Assembly: GCF_050571805.1 (NCBI RefSeq)
Contig: NZ_CP192219.1
From: Halodesulfovibrio aestuarii
GTDB lineage: Bacteria > Desulfobacterota > Desulfovibrionia > Desulfovibrionales > Desulfovibrionaceae
Reading direction: 5' to 3' (one strand)
Length of the DNA: 64,000 bases
Positions 14,989 to 24,070 of the stretch are shown here, piece after piece (position 1 is the stretch's first letter; each line of letters starts with the position of its first letter). The position numbers and the translations under genes are program-made. A model generated the notes under the pieces. The model ran no database searches. It had not been told where the DNA came from and saw only the letters and a list, made by a program, of their open reading frames with translations.

Positions 14989-17979
14989 ATGGCACTTTCT
15001 GATTTCTGTCACAGAATTACAGCTGAAAATAAATTTACCGTCTATCACGATCTCATGCGCGAAAAGGTAAAGCACATCCTTCTTGTATCTTCCCCGTATG
15101 ATGCATGGGTTATGGAAGAAGACTGTGACCTTTCTGAACGCCTTGCAAATGAGTACCGCGGCTTAAACCTCAGCTCACCACCACGGCTTACATGGCTTTC
15201 ATCACCGGAAGATATCCCCGCAGCCCTGCAAGCTCGTGCAGCAGAAATGGTTATTCTCATGTCCGGACTTGCAGAACCGGAACTTATTAACCTTAAACAA
15301 CGTATTGATTCATTTGTTCCGCACCTGCCGGTGGTTGTACTCACCCATAGAGAAATTAAAGAAAGTGCACGTCTCAAACGTAAGGATTTAGATCACTGTT
15401 TCTTATGGACAGGTGACGCCGAGCTTCTTCTGGCTATTGTAAAGCTGACAGAAGACAAAATGAACATTGCGCATGACACGCAGGAAGCCGGTATCCGCAA
15501 TATTATTCTTGTTGAAGATTCCCCAAGCTACATTTCATCATTTCTTCCTATCCTCTATCGAGCATTGGTTCAGCAGGCACAAGCTGTTATACAGGAAGGG
15601 CTTAATCAGGAGCACAGACTCCTCGTCATGCGCGCACGACCTAAAATACTTGTTGCTGAAACATTTGAAGGAGCAATGGAATATTTCCGTCAGTACGAAC
15701 AATACGTACTGGGAGTTATTTCTGATGTACGGTATCCGCACAATGGTGTGCTTGACCCTTCAGCAGGGGTTACCCTGTTGTCTCTGATAAAAAAAGAACG
15801 CAAAGATATTCCACTTCTGCTGGCAAGCAGTGAATCAGTAAACAAATGGTATGCAAAGGAAATACCCTGTGAATTTATTGATAAAAATTCTCCGCTTTTG
15901 TTGGCAGAACTTCATAAGTTTGTCAGTGAGCATCTCGGTTTCGGTGATTTTATCTTCCGCAACAAAGATGGAATAGAAATAGACCGAGCACATACAATGT
16001 TTCAGCTTCAACAAAAGCTGGATCAAATACCGGCCGATGTCTTTCTTGAGCACTGCCTGAATAATGATTTTTCACGCTGGTTCTTTGCCCGCACAGAAAC
16101 CGAACTTGCTTGCGTCATGCGCCCTCTTACAGCTGAAGACTTTGAAAACAGTGTAGAAACCATGCGCACCTTTGTTATCCAACAAATTCGCAACAGGCTT
16201 CAACAACGGCAAAAAGGCGTGGTTGTTACCTTTAAAGAAAATAACTTTGACCCGCAGACAGATTTTTTAAAAATTGGCGAAGGTTCCATAGGCGGTAAAG
16301 CCCGTAGTCTCGCCTTCATGTTTCGCCTTATCGAGCAAAGTAGCTGGCTGAATAAAAAATACCCGAACATAAACATTATCACGCCCAAAGTGTTAAGCAT
16401 TGCCACGGAAGGCTTTGACAGCTTTTTGCGATTAAACGACCTTGGATATCTTGCGGATGAAGATTTTAAGGATGAAGAAGTCATAGCAATATGCCTTAAG
16501 GCAAAGCTCCCTGAATGGCTGACGCGAAAGTTACGAATCTTTTTAGATAAAATAAAAACACCGCTGGCAGTCCGTTCTTCCAGTCTACTCGAGGATGCAC
16601 AATATCAGGCATATGCAGGTTTATATTCCACAGTAATGCTCACCAATACACACCCGGATATAGAAGTGCGTTACGCAGAATTAGCAACCGCTGTCAAAAA
16701 AGTATATGCATCTACTTTTTTCCAATCACCCAAATCCTTTTCGCGTCGCGTCAAATTACGTACAGATGAAGAAAAGATGGGGGTAATTATTCAAGAAGTT
16801 ATCGGTAGGCGCTTTGATGACTACTTTTATCCAGCCATTTCCGGTGTCGCACAATCAAAAAACTTCTATCCATTCGGAAGAATGAAAACAGATGACGGCA
16901 TTGCATCAATCGCCATGGGACTTGGAAAAACGGTTATGGACGGAGGACAAGCGTACCGTTTCTGTCCTAAGTGCCCCCATGTGCAACCACAATTCATAGA
17001 TTTGCAGGAAACGCTCAAAAATTCGCAAAACACATTCTATAGTCTTTATATGGGAGATCCAAATCTTGCGCCAAAAGTAGAGGAACAGGAAGGTGCCCTT
17101 GTGCAGCGCAGGGTCTATAATGCAGAACCGAACGGACCAATCTCATTTCTTGCGAGCAGTTATTTGCCGCAGGAGGGAATAATTCGAGAAACTGCCTCTA
17201 TTCCGGGTAGCTCAAAGGTTCTACTCTTTGCGCAGGTACTTAAACACGGCCTGTTTCCACTTCCAGACCTGCTTAACGATGTGCTCTCATTAGCTGAAGA
17301 AGCAATGGGCGGGCCAGTTGAACTGGAATTTTGTGTAAATATGGATATGGATGGTTCCAATGCAGAATTTGCATTGCTGCAATTGCGGCCAATGAGCTCA
17401 CTCTCAGGATTATCCGCAGTCACCATTACCAAACAAGAACGCGCCGCGGCCTTCTGCTATTCAAAACATGCATTGGGTAATTCCGAAAGCAATGACATCT
17501 ATGATATTATTTTTATCCATCCGGATGATTTTGATGTAGCAAAGACTCTCGAGATTAAGCAGGAAATACTGGAGTGTAACAAACAAATGCTGCGAGAAGA
17601 GCGCAAATATCTTCTCGTAGGCCCTGGTCGATGGGGGACATCCGACCGATGGCTCGGAGTGCCCGTCATTTGGAACGATATCTCCGGAGTTTCTGCCATT
17701 GTTGAAGCATACACAGAACATCTACGCGTTGAGCCTTCTCAAGGATCGCACTTCTTCCATTGCATCACCACACTAGGTATCAACTACGTTATGATAACGA
17801 ACTCCAACGATGAATTTATTCATTGGGAATGGTTAACAACTATTCCTGTTCACTATAAAGGCAAGTTTATAACCCACATACGTTTTGAGTCTCCAATCAC
17901 TATCAAGGTAGACGGACGTACCGCCGAATGTACAATGTTAAGACCAAGTTCCCATACCCCGACCATGCCCATCGTATAA
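14989..17979 (+). CDS. Receiver-like / PEP-synthase N-terminal domain fusion protein
   Basis: A 996-residue soluble protein. Residues about 25-140 and 165-320 each look like response-regulator receiver folds: the first (HILLVSSPYDAW) lacks acidic residues, the second (NIILVEDSP) has a plausible phospho-acceptor aspartate in 'GVISDVRYP'. From about 430 comes a PPDK_N-type PEP/pyruvate-binding ATP-grasp domain: 'IGEGSIGGKARSLAFM', 'PLAVRSSSLLEDAQYQAYAG' and 'VGPGRWGTSDRW'. The swivelling histidine domain and C-terminal barrel of PEP synthase are absent, so it cannot be a complete PEP synthase; phosphorylation or regulation of a partner is possible. The start at 14989 is chosen for similarity; ATG at 14866 would add 41 residues. 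Single gene. Confidence 0.75.
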   Translation: MALSDFCHRITAENKFTVYHDLMREKVKHILLVSSPYDAWVMEEDCDLSERLANEYRGLNLSSPPRLTWLSSPEDIPAALQARAAEMVILMSGLAEPELINLKQRIDSFVPHLPVVVLTHREIKESARLKRKDLDHCFLWTGDAELLLAIVKLTEDKMNIAHDTQEAGIRNIILVEDSPSYISSFLPILYRALVQQAQAVIQEGLNQEHRLLVMRARPKILVAETFEGAMEYFRQYEQYVLGVISDVRYPHNGVLDPSAGVTLLSLIKKERKDIPLLLASSESVNKWYAKEIPCEFIDKNSPLLLAELHKFVSEHLGFGDFIFRNKDGIEIDRAHTMFQLQQKLDQIPADVFLEHCLNNDFSRWFFARTETELACVMRPLTAEDFENSVETMRTFVIQQIRNRLQQRQKGVVVTFKENNFDPQTDFLKIGEGSIGGKARSLAFMFRLIEQSSWLNKKYPNINIITPKVLSIATEGFDSFLRLNDLGYLADEDFKDEEVIAICLKAKLPEWLTRKLRIFLDKIKTPLAVRSSSLLEDAQYQAYAGLYSTVMLTNTHPDIEVRYAELATAVKKVYASTFFQSPKSFSRRVKLRTDEEKMGVIIQEVIGRRFDDYFYPAISGVAQSKNFYPFGRMKTDDGIASIAMGLGKTVMDGGQAYRFCPKCPHVQPQFIDLQETLKNSQNTFYSLYMGDPNLAPKVEEQEGALVQRRVYNAEPNGPISFLASSYLPQEGIIRETASIPGSSKVLLFAQVLKHGLFPLPDLLNDVLSLAEEAMGGPVELEFCVNMDMDGSNAEFALLQLRPMSSLSGLSAVTITKQERAAAFCYSKHALGNSESNDIYDIIFIHPDDFDVAKTLEIKQEILECNKQMLREERKYLLVGPGRWGTSDRWLGVPVIWNDISGVSAIVEAYTEHLRVEPSQGSHFFHCITTLGINYVMITNSNDEFIHWEWLTTIPVHYKGKFITHIRFESPITIKVDGRTAECTMLRPSSHTPTMPIV

Positions 17980-18010
17980 CAAACTGACTTTCCTAACTAT
18001 AATCATTAAC

Positions 18011-18048
18011 TTTTAGTGAATGTTGTAGCTATGCAACATTCACTAAAA
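18011..18048 (+). terminator. Terminator after the PEP-binding fusion gene
   Basis: TTTTAGTGAATGTTG paired with CAACATTCACTAAAA (15 bp), eight-base loop; the A and T runs make it usable in both directions. Confidence 0.75.
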
Positions 18049-18241
18049 ATATAGCTATCACATAGCCACCGCTTATTCGTTGATATTCAAAGGTTTTTAC
18101 CTTGTGATGCATTTACGAAACATTCAGCAAAACAACCACCCCTTTTGCGATGCTTTTTTGCAACATGAAGGACTGTACATCATTATATTCCTTCATGAGC
18201 AACCCCCCGTAATTATACATTTTAAAAAAAGAAGCGTTTTT

Positions 18242-18508
18242 TTTACAACTTGGCATCGCAGTTGCTATATACTAAGCAGCTTTTCAAAAAAGCACCTATG
18301 GTATCCTCTAACACAGTGAAATTGAGAGTAACTGCCATTACTCATTTCACCTCCAGACTAGTTTACCTAAACTTCCTTTTTCTATCTGTCTCCCCCCGCT
18401 GTAATTGCGCTTTAATGGCGGGGGATAGTCAGATAGCCTGAATGTTCCACGAATATTTCCTGCAGATGCCCTGTACTCATAATGAGAACAGGGCATCTCT
18501 TGGTTTTA
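18242..18508 (+). ncRNA. Candidate structured small RNA: promoter, three hairpins, terminator
   Basis: TTTACA (18242-18247) and TATATA (18266-18271) with an 18-base spacer form a promoter. The following ~230 bases contain three stems: GTGAAAT..GAG.GTAA with TTAC.TCATTTCAC (18316-18350, two bulges); CTATCTG/CAGATAG plus TCCCCC.GC/GCGGGGGA (18382-18436); and AGATGCCCTGT/ACAGGGCATCT (18464-18498) followed by CTTGGTTTT as terminator. There is no convincing ORF. It could be a free small RNA or the leader of the YqaA gene. No known family recognised. Confidence 0.45.
18464..18508 (+). terminator. Terminator of the candidate small RNA
   Basis: An 11-bp perfect stem AGATGCCCTGT / ACAGGGCATCT followed by CTTGGTTTT. 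It lies 77 bases before the yqaA-like start. Confidence 0.7.
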
Positions 18509-18574
18509 ATGACAGCCTTCCTGCAAAGCTATAATTTGACGCAGACAGTCCTTTTTGAAACAGTATGCACAACC

Positions 18575-19021
18575 ATGACAGATTTTTTTTCTCCTGAGCT
18601 AGGGTACACCGCACTATTTTTTCTCAGCTTTCTTGCTGCAACAATACTTCCGCTCGGATCAGAGTGGTTGCTTATTGCCATGGTTGCAGGCTCATATGAG
18701 CCTGCATCATCCGTACTTGTCGCAACAGCCGGTAACACACTGGGCGCATGTACTACCTACGCCATCGGAATCTGGGGCGGAGCCTACATTATCCACCACA
18801 TCCTGCGCATGGATGAAGCTGCACAAGCAAAAGCACAGCGCTTCTACTCCCGATGGGGATCATGGTCACTGCTTCTTTCATGGGTGCCTGTGATCGGCGA
18901 CCCGTTGTGCCTTGTCGGCGGCATCGCGCGTGTGCGATTTCCCCTTTTTCTTCTGCTTGTTCTCATCGGTAAATTTGCCCGCTATGCCCTTCTTGCCTGG
19001 ATCACCCTGCAGGCAACGTAG
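18575..19021 (+). CDS. YqaA-family (DedA-like) membrane protein
   Basis: A 148-residue inner-membrane protein of the YqaA/SNARE-associated (DedA-related) family. The start is set at MTDFFSPELGYTALF because similarity to E. coli YqaA begins there; longer frames from 18482 or 18509 have no better ribosome site, and no clear one is seen here either. Visible family marks are 'LPLGSEWLL' early, 'GNTLGACTTYAIG' in the middle and 'LLLSWVPVIGDPLCLVGG' near the C-terminus, with at least three hydrophobic segments. DedA-type proteins act in lipid handling and membrane homeostasis; the role of YqaA is not settled. It is followed by two stress-protein genes about 160 bases downstream. Confidence 0.82.
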   Translation: MTDFFSPELGYTALFFLSFLAATILPLGSEWLLIAMVAGSYEPASSVLVATAGNTLGACTTYAIGIWGGAYIIHHILRMDEAAQAKAQRFYSRWGSWSLLLSWVPVIGDPLCLVGGIARVRFPLFLLLVLIGKFARYALLAWITLQAT

Positions 19022-19180
19022 TCACGTCCGGCTTCTTCACTTCATTATTCTTTCTCCTCCCCCTTATAAAATGCTCTTCAGTGGTCATTAAAAGACTATA
19101 CACCTGCCCTCTCTATGTTAGGATGGAGCAAACATTTTTTTGACATGCTAAAAATCCATTTTCATACACTGGAGGACGAT

Positions 19181-19624
19181 ATGCGGACAATCAAAAATAT
19201 CCTTGTAGCAGTTGATCTTATGGAAGACAGTTCATTTGTTGCATCATATGCAAAACTATTTGCTGAAAAATTAGGTGCTGACGTTTTGGTGGTCTACGCT
19301 ACTCCCCCATTAAGTCAGTACTTTGGGTTATACCTGCCGCAAGACACCATCGCGAAATTCCATGAAGACACAGAAAAAGGCGCAATTCGTGAACTAAAAG
19401 AGTTTGTAGAAAAGCACTTTACAGGCATTAATGTAAAACAACGGCTCGCAAACGGTCACCCTCAGGATGTTATCCTTGGTGTTGCAAAAGAAGAAAACTG
19501 CGATTTGATTATTATGGGCACCCACAGCCGGAAGGGTGTGGATCGAATTATGTTTGGTTCGGTTGCTAACCACGTTGTAAAACGGGCTGATATACCTGTT
19601 ATGACTGTAAGACCAGACATGTAG
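19181..19624 (+). CDS. Universal stress protein (UspA family), copy 1
   Basis: A 147-residue cytoplasmic Usp protein. The ATG at 19181 follows GGAGG; an upstream frame is discarded. The fold is typical: 'NILVAVDLMEDS' at the N-terminus, and 'DLIIMGTHSRKGVDRIMFGSVANHVV' in split form near 105-130. The usual nucleotide motif G-2X-G-9X-G(S/T) has serine in place of the second glycine (GTHS), so ATP binding is uncertain. It shares about the same length and layout with the gene 37 bases downstream, suggesting a tandem duplication that has diverged. Such proteins mark survival under stress or growth arrest. Confidence 0.9.
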   Translation: MRTIKNILVAVDLMEDSSFVASYAKLFAEKLGADVLVVYATPPLSQYFGLYLPQDTIAKFHEDTEKGAIRELKEFVEKHFTGINVKQRLANGHPQDVILGVAKEENCDLIIMGTHSRKGVDRIMFGSVANHVVKRADIPVMTVRPDM

Positions 19625-19661
19625 ACGAAGTTCTGATTTTTAAACATCCACAGGAGGAACT

Positions 19662-20117
19662 ATGCGTACTATCAAAAACATCCTCGTTCCTGTTGACATC
19701 ATGGAAGACAATGCATTTTTCGTCGAGTATGCAAAACTGATGGCTGAGCAATTTAATGCGAAAATTACTCTACTATATGCCCGTCCACTTTTGGATCGCT
19801 TCTACGACGTGTATCTTACAGATGAAATTATTGAACAAATAAAAGAAGACTCTAAACAGCGCGCCCTCCAAGAGCTTGAAAAAATTGCCAAAGAACAACT
19901 TGATGGTATCGATGTATTCATCAAACTACGCCGTGGTCAGCCACAGGATCTAATTCTTGAAATGACCGAAAGTACTGAATTTGATATGGTAGTTATGGGA
20001 AAACATTGCCGCAGAGGCGTAGAACGTGTGCTTTTCGGATCAGTTGCAAACCGGGTAATAAAACAGTCCAGCGCTCCTGTCCTGATTATCCATCCAGATG
20101 AATGCAAGATTGGCTGA
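19662..20117 (+). CDS. Universal stress protein (UspA family), copy 2
   Basis: A 151-residue paralogue of the preceding gene, also opening MRTIKNILVPVDIMED and ending with 'VVMGKHCRRGVERVLFGS' before the last strand. The ribosome site AGGAGG is strong. The second glycine of the G-2X-G motif is cysteine here (GKHC), again departing from the ATP-binding consensus. Only 37 bases separate the copies, so they are probably one transcript ending at the terminator at 20199. Confidence 0.9.
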   Translation: MRTIKNILVPVDIMEDNAFFVEYAKLMAEQFNAKITLLYARPLLDRFYDVYLTDEIIEQIKEDSKQRALQELEKIAKEQLDGIDVFIKLRRGQPQDLILEMTESTEFDMVVMGKHCRRGVERVLFGSVANRVIKQSSAPVLIIHPDECKIG

Positions 20118-20661
20118 CACCCCACTCGCAGTAAGTAGATAAGAAACTTGCGCTTAACTGATATTCTTTGATTAACTTCTTCGCATAAAAAAACAAAAAG
20201 CCCCTTCCTGTGATTTGTTCAGGCAGGGGCTCCTTTATTGCTCATTACTAATTTTTTCCTTTTTATCTATTAATATTACAGGTAAAAAGGATTACAATAC
20301 ATTTTTTACATGCAAACAGCATAACGGGAAGCTCTCAAAAATGTAACCCTTTACAAACATAACTAAATTGCTTCTGCGTAACGCAACACATTTTTATTAC
20401 ACTTTCTCACAAAGATAAACGCAGCCGTCTTTTTTTGTTACCTATTTTTTTGTAGGGTGTTAAAAAAAAGTAATAATCAATTCTTTTTATTTGCAGAAAA
20501 CGATTTTATGGTTGCAAAAACACATTTTTTAGTATTGATTACCATTACTGAGTGACTAATAGAACAATTGTTGTGTTCTGTTATAAATATTCAACAATTT
20601 TTGCTAAACCTTGGCGTACGATGCCTGCTTTAACAGGACGAAAGCCGAAGGGGGTTAATGT
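20118..20661. other. Gene-free region upstream of cydA
   Basis: After the usp terminator, about 430 AT-rich bases precede cydA. A short palindrome AACAATTGTT (about 20563-20572) and several T-runs are visible. This is presumably the cydAB control region; no clear FNR, Rex or HcpR site could be pinned down by eye. Confidence 0.45.
20199..20235 (+). terminator. Terminator after the tandem usp genes
   Basis: AGCCCC ... GGGGCT with an inner CCTG/CAGG stem, followed by CCTTTATT. Confidence 0.75.
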
Positions 20662-21960
20662 ATGGACGTAGTAATGCTGTCCAGAATTCAGTTTGCAGTA
20701 ACTGTGTTCTTCCATTTTATTTTCGTACCATTAACGCTTGGACTGTCTGTACTGCTTGCCATCATGGAAACCATGTATGTGCGTACTGGCAACGAAATGT
20801 ACAAGCGTATGGTAAAATTCTGGGGTAAATTATTTATTATCAACTTCACCCTCGGTGTTGTTACCGGCATCACTCTTGAGTTCCAGTTTGGTACTAACTG
20901 GTCCCGTTACTCTGAGTATGTAGGTGATATTTTTGGTTCTTTACTTGCTATCGAAGCAAGTACGTCTTTCTTCCTTGAATCTACTTTTATTGCGGTATGG
21001 TTCTTCGGTTGGAAAAAAGTCTCCAAAAACGTCCACTGTATGTGTATTTGGCTTGTAGCACTTGCTTCCAACATGTCTGCCTTCTGGATCATCATGGCAA
21101 ACGCGTTCATGCAAAACCCTGTCGGCTACAAAATGGTTGAAGGCAAGCCACAGCTTAACGACTTTTTTGCAGTTATTACAAACCCGTACGGCATTGGCGA
21201 ATTCGCCCATACAGTATCCTCTTCATGGATGGTTGGTGGTATTTTCGTACTTGGCATTTCCGCATGGCACCTATTACGCAAAAACGAAATGGAACTGTTT
21301 AAAAGTTCCTTTAAAATTGCTTCCATTTTCTTCCTTATTTTCTCAATAACTACCGCGATAGCAGGTCACCATCAGGGACAGGTTGCAGCTAAATATCAGC
21401 CTGCAAAATTGGCAGCTATGGAATCCCACTGGGAAACAGGCACCAATGTACCTATGTACCTGCTGACATGGCCTAATGCTGAAAATACCGGCAATGCCAT
21501 TCAGGCTCTGCCTTTGCCTGGTGCGTTGTCGATCCTCGCATACAACAACCCACAGGCAAAAGTTATCGGCCTGAATGATATTCCAAAAGAAGACCGCCCT
21601 CCAGTGCTGCCGACCTTCATTACCTTCCGGCTTATGGTTGGCTTAGGCTCCTTCTTCCCACTTCTTGGTATTGCCCTGTTCGCTTGGCGTAAAAAGATTG
21701 AAGAAAAAAGTTTTGTTCTTAAAGTACTTCCTTGGCTTATTCCGCTTCCATACATTGCCATTATGTTAGGTTGGACAGTAACAGAAGTTGGTCGCCAGCC
21801 ATGGATTGTCTACAACATGCTCCGAACCTCAGCCGCGGCTTCTCCAATTGAAGCCTCCATGGTTGTCTGGTCTATTGTCGCCTTTACCCTGATTTACACC
21901 TTCCTTGGCCTGCTGGATATCTACCTGCTGAGGAAGTACGCAATGAAAGGCCCTAAATAG
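20662..21960 (+). CDS. cydA: Cytochrome bd quinol oxidase subunit I
   Basis: Subunit I (432 aa) of the bd-type quinol:oxygen oxidoreductase, carrying hemes b558, b595 and d. The heme-ligand histidine H18 is seen in 'FAVTVFFHFIF'; conserved glutamates fall in 'LLAIEASTSFFLEST', and the GRQPW motif is present near 375. The quinol (Q) loop is of the short type, as the total of 432 residues shows. Multiple transmembrane helices fill the sequence. It is followed 44 bases later by cydB. In Desulfovibrio relatives cytochrome bd consumes oxygen for protection rather than growth; that reading is carried over from the family. Confidence 0.96.
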   Translation: MDVVMLSRIQFAVTVFFHFIFVPLTLGLSVLLAIMETMYVRTGNEMYKRMVKFWGKLFIINFTLGVVTGITLEFQFGTNWSRYSEYVGDIFGSLLAIEASTSFFLESTFIAVWFFGWKKVSKNVHCMCIWLVALASNMSAFWIIMANAFMQNPVGYKMVEGKPQLNDFFAVITNPYGIGEFAHTVSSSWMVGGIFVLGISAWHLLRKNEMELFKSSFKIASIFFLIFSITTAIAGHHQGQVAAKYQPAKLAAMESHWETGTNVPMYLLTWPNAENTGNAIQALPLPGALSILAYNNPQAKVIGLNDIPKEDRPPVLPTFITFRLMVGLGSFFPLLGIALFAWRKKIEEKSFVLKVLPWLIPLPYIAIMLGWTVTEVGRQPWIVYNMLRTSAAASPIEASMVVWSIVAFTLIYTFLGLLDIYLLRKYAMKGPK

Positions 21961-22004
21961 ACCGACAGGACAAATCCTAAGCAATCAATAGAGAGGTTTT
22001 TTGT

Positions 22005-23033
22005 ATGACTCTTGAACTTATATGGTTTTTATTGTGGGGAGTCCTCTGGGGCGTCTACTTCGTGTTAGACGGTTTTGATCTGGGGCTCGGAACTCTTTTC
22101 CCGTTCTTTGCGAAAAACGAACGCGAAAAACGTGTTCTGTATAATACAGTGGCTCCATTCTGGGATGGCAACGAAGTATGGTTAATTGCAGCTGGCGGTA
22201 TAACTTTCGCTGCATTCCCAAAAGCATACGCTATTATGTTCAGTGCACTCTACGCACCGCTTCTCATCATTCTGTTTGCTCTCATCATGCGTGCAGCAAG
22301 CTTTGAGTTCCGTAATAAAGTAGATTCTGATGGCTGGCGTAAAATGTGGGATATTTTCCAGTTCCTCGGCAACTTTGTACCAGCTCTGCTTTTCGGTGTC
22401 GCTTTTGCCAATATTTTCCAAGGCATTCCTTTTGATGCAAACGGCGTATATCATGGAAGTATTATCCAACTGCTCAACGTGTATGGCATCATCGGCGGAC
22501 TGTTCTTTGTAATCAACTTTGCAATGCACGGTGCAATGTGGCTTTCTATGAAATCAGAAGGGCACATTCATGACCGCGCTATAAACTATGCTAAAAAATT
22601 GTGGGTATTCACTGTAGCTCTGGCTATTGCATTTCTCGCAGCCACTGCCATCTACACTGATTTATTCGTAAACTACCAGAAGAGTGGTATGCTGCTTGTT
22701 ATCCCTGCAATTGGCGTAACGGCACTGCTTATGGTTCGAATATTCCTTGCTGGTGGCCGTAACCATCTTGCATGGATCAGCAACGCAATCTCCATCTTCT
22801 TTATAATCATGTTCGGTATAGTGGGGATGTTCCCGAAACTGCTGCCTTCCAATCTCGATCCGGCAGCATCCGTAACTATCTTCAACGGTGCATCCAGTAC
22901 CCTTACCTTGCAGATTATGCTCGGCGTAGTGGTAGTGATCATCCCGCTTGTCCTTCTCTATCAGTTATGGGCTGTAAGACTGCTCATGCATGTAGTAGAC
23001 GACGAAGTGCTCGATTCTGACGAATCCTACTAG
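22005..23033 (+). CDS. cydB: Cytochrome bd quinol oxidase subunit II
   Basis: Subunit II (342 aa), opening 'MTLELIWFLLWGVLWGVYF' followed by LDGFDLGLG, the conserved N-terminal helix with its buried acidic residue. 'NEVWLIAAGGITFAAFP' is another family mark. About eight hydrophobic helices are visible. The ribosome site GAGAGG lies before the ATG. It ends in a terminator, so cydAB form a two-gene unit without cydX or cydDC nearby (a small cydX could be elsewhere). Confidence 0.96.
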   Translation: MTLELIWFLLWGVLWGVYFVLDGFDLGLGTLFPFFAKNEREKRVLYNTVAPFWDGNEVWLIAAGGITFAAFPKAYAIMFSALYAPLLIILFALIMRAASFEFRNKVDSDGWRKMWDIFQFLGNFVPALLFGVAFANIFQGIPFDANGVYHGSIIQLLNVYGIIGGLFFVINFAMHGAMWLSMKSEGHIHDRAINYAKKLWVFTVALAIAFLAATAIYTDLFVNYQKSGMLLVIPAIGVTALLMVRIFLAGGRNHLAWISNAISIFFIIMFGIVGMFPKLLPSNLDPAASVTIFNGASSTLTLQIMLGVVVVIIPLVLLYQLWAVRLLMHVVDDEVLDSDESY

Positions 23034-23056
23034 TACCAAGCACAGTACATAAAAAG

Positions 23057-23090
23057 AGGGCAGCCCTATAAGATAGGACTGCCCTTTTTT
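23057..23090 (+). terminator. Terminator of cydAB
   Basis: AGGGCAG.CCTAT / ATAGG.CTGCCCT stem followed by TTTTTT. Confidence 0.85.
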
Positions 23091-23216
23091 ATTAACAGTA
23101 AGGCTCGGTTAGAGACTATAAAAAACTTACACAACCGGTAGCTGTCCTCAAAAAATGAGGGCTTTCAGCTAACTACGGTGAAACAAATTTTTAACGCCTC
23201 ATCGGCAAACGCGTCG

Positions 23217-23237
23217 AAAACATCTCATTGAGAGATG
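23217..23237 (-). terminator. Short terminator after ychJ
   Basis: CATCTC / GAGATG on the minus strand with a five-base loop and TTTT after it, eight bases past the ychJ stop. Weak. Confidence 0.45.
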
Positions 23238-23244
23238 ATGAAAC

Positions 23245-23736
23245 TTAGTTCTTACCACAACACTTTTTGAATTTTTTACCGGAGCCGCAAGGACAAGGCT
23301 CATTACGACCTACCTTTGGAGTCTCACGACGGTAGGTATCGTGGTTTTGAACCATACCTTCTACATAGAACCAGTCTTTGCCTTCTTTACGGAAAAATGC
23401 ATGCTCGTGCATTTCCTGTGGTACGCCGCCAAGTTTGTAGTTCGCAACAAACTCAACTTCACCTGTCACATCGTTTTCGCCACCATCTTTGGTGCCGAGG
23501 ATATCAAGACCAGTCCATGTAATTTTTTCAGACCATTCTTTTATTTCCTCTTCAGAAAGATCTCCGCGCATATCTGGATGAACAGAACTACCAAGATATT
23601 CATAGCTTCCCAGTACATGTGCAGAGTAACGGGAACGCATAAGAGCCTCTGCAGTAGGAGCAGGGGTTTGGCCGGAAATAATTGGCTCACAACATGCAGA
23701 AAATTCAAGATCAGAACCGCAAGGACATTTTGCCAT
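23245..23736 (-). CDS. ychJ: YchJ-family protein with two SEC-C zinc motifs
   Basis: A 163-residue soluble protein with a SEC-C type zinc motif at each end: 'CPCGSDLEFSACC' (4-16) and 'NEPCPCGSGKKFKKCC' at the C-terminus. Between them is an NTF2-like fold segment ('LMRSRYSAHVLGSYEYLGSSV', 'VEFVANYKLGG', 'HEHAFFRKEGKDWFYVEG'), exactly the YchJ arrangement. Function is not established; SEC-C motifs bind zinc and often mediate protein contacts, as in SecA. Monocistronic. Confidence 0.9.
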   Translation of the reverse strand: MAKCPCGSDLEFSACCEPIISGQTPAPTAEALMRSRYSAHVLGSYEYLGSSVHPDMRGDLSEEEIKEWSEKITWTGLDILGTKDGGENDVTGEVEFVANYKLGGVPQEMHEHAFFRKEGKDWFYVEGMVQNHDTYRRETPKVGRNEPCPCGSGKKFKKCCGKN

Positions 23737-24070
23737 GATTTATTCCTCTAACTTTATTTAAATTTTTTAGTATATTTCAATTGATAGCATTTTCAAAAAA
23801 TCAGATTGTAACAATCAAATATCTTCCAGCAAAAAAGCAACACACAGTCGCAGCAACATATTTCAAGATAGTCACAACGTAGTGCAGTGTGGGTACAACA
23901 TTCAAAATACTCTGGCAAGGCAACTCTATTTTGTCAAAATAACAAGCAATTTATAATAGCATCTGAGCCTGATTGCTGTGATATTTCCTTGCAACCATTC
24001 TCTTCATGTTTCTATGTATAGTTAAATATAGAAACAAGACTACGCAGCGAACACAACCTCTTTAATCATT
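23737..24070. other. Divergent intergenic region upstream of the PilZ gene
   Basis: It contains a promoter (TTGTCA at 23931-23936, TATAAT at 23952-23957, 15-base spacer) reading toward the PilZ gene and, in its transcript, an 8-bp inverted repeat GTTTCTAT / ATAGAAAC (24008-24035). A small dyad GATTGTAACAATC lies near 23803-23815. No gene supported. Confidence 0.45.

Larger units (their letters stand above)
17980..18574. other. Gene-free stretch with a chain of hairpins
   Basis: After the terminator at 18011-18048 come about 190 bases with nothing supported, then a promoter-like element and three consecutive stem-loops up to 18508, listed separately. A 79-codon open frame at 18080-18319 has no recognisable features. 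Confidence 0.5.

Noticed and set aside
18080..18319. 79-codon plus-strand open frame
   Set aside because: No ribosome site, no family features and overlap with the promoter of the candidate RNA.
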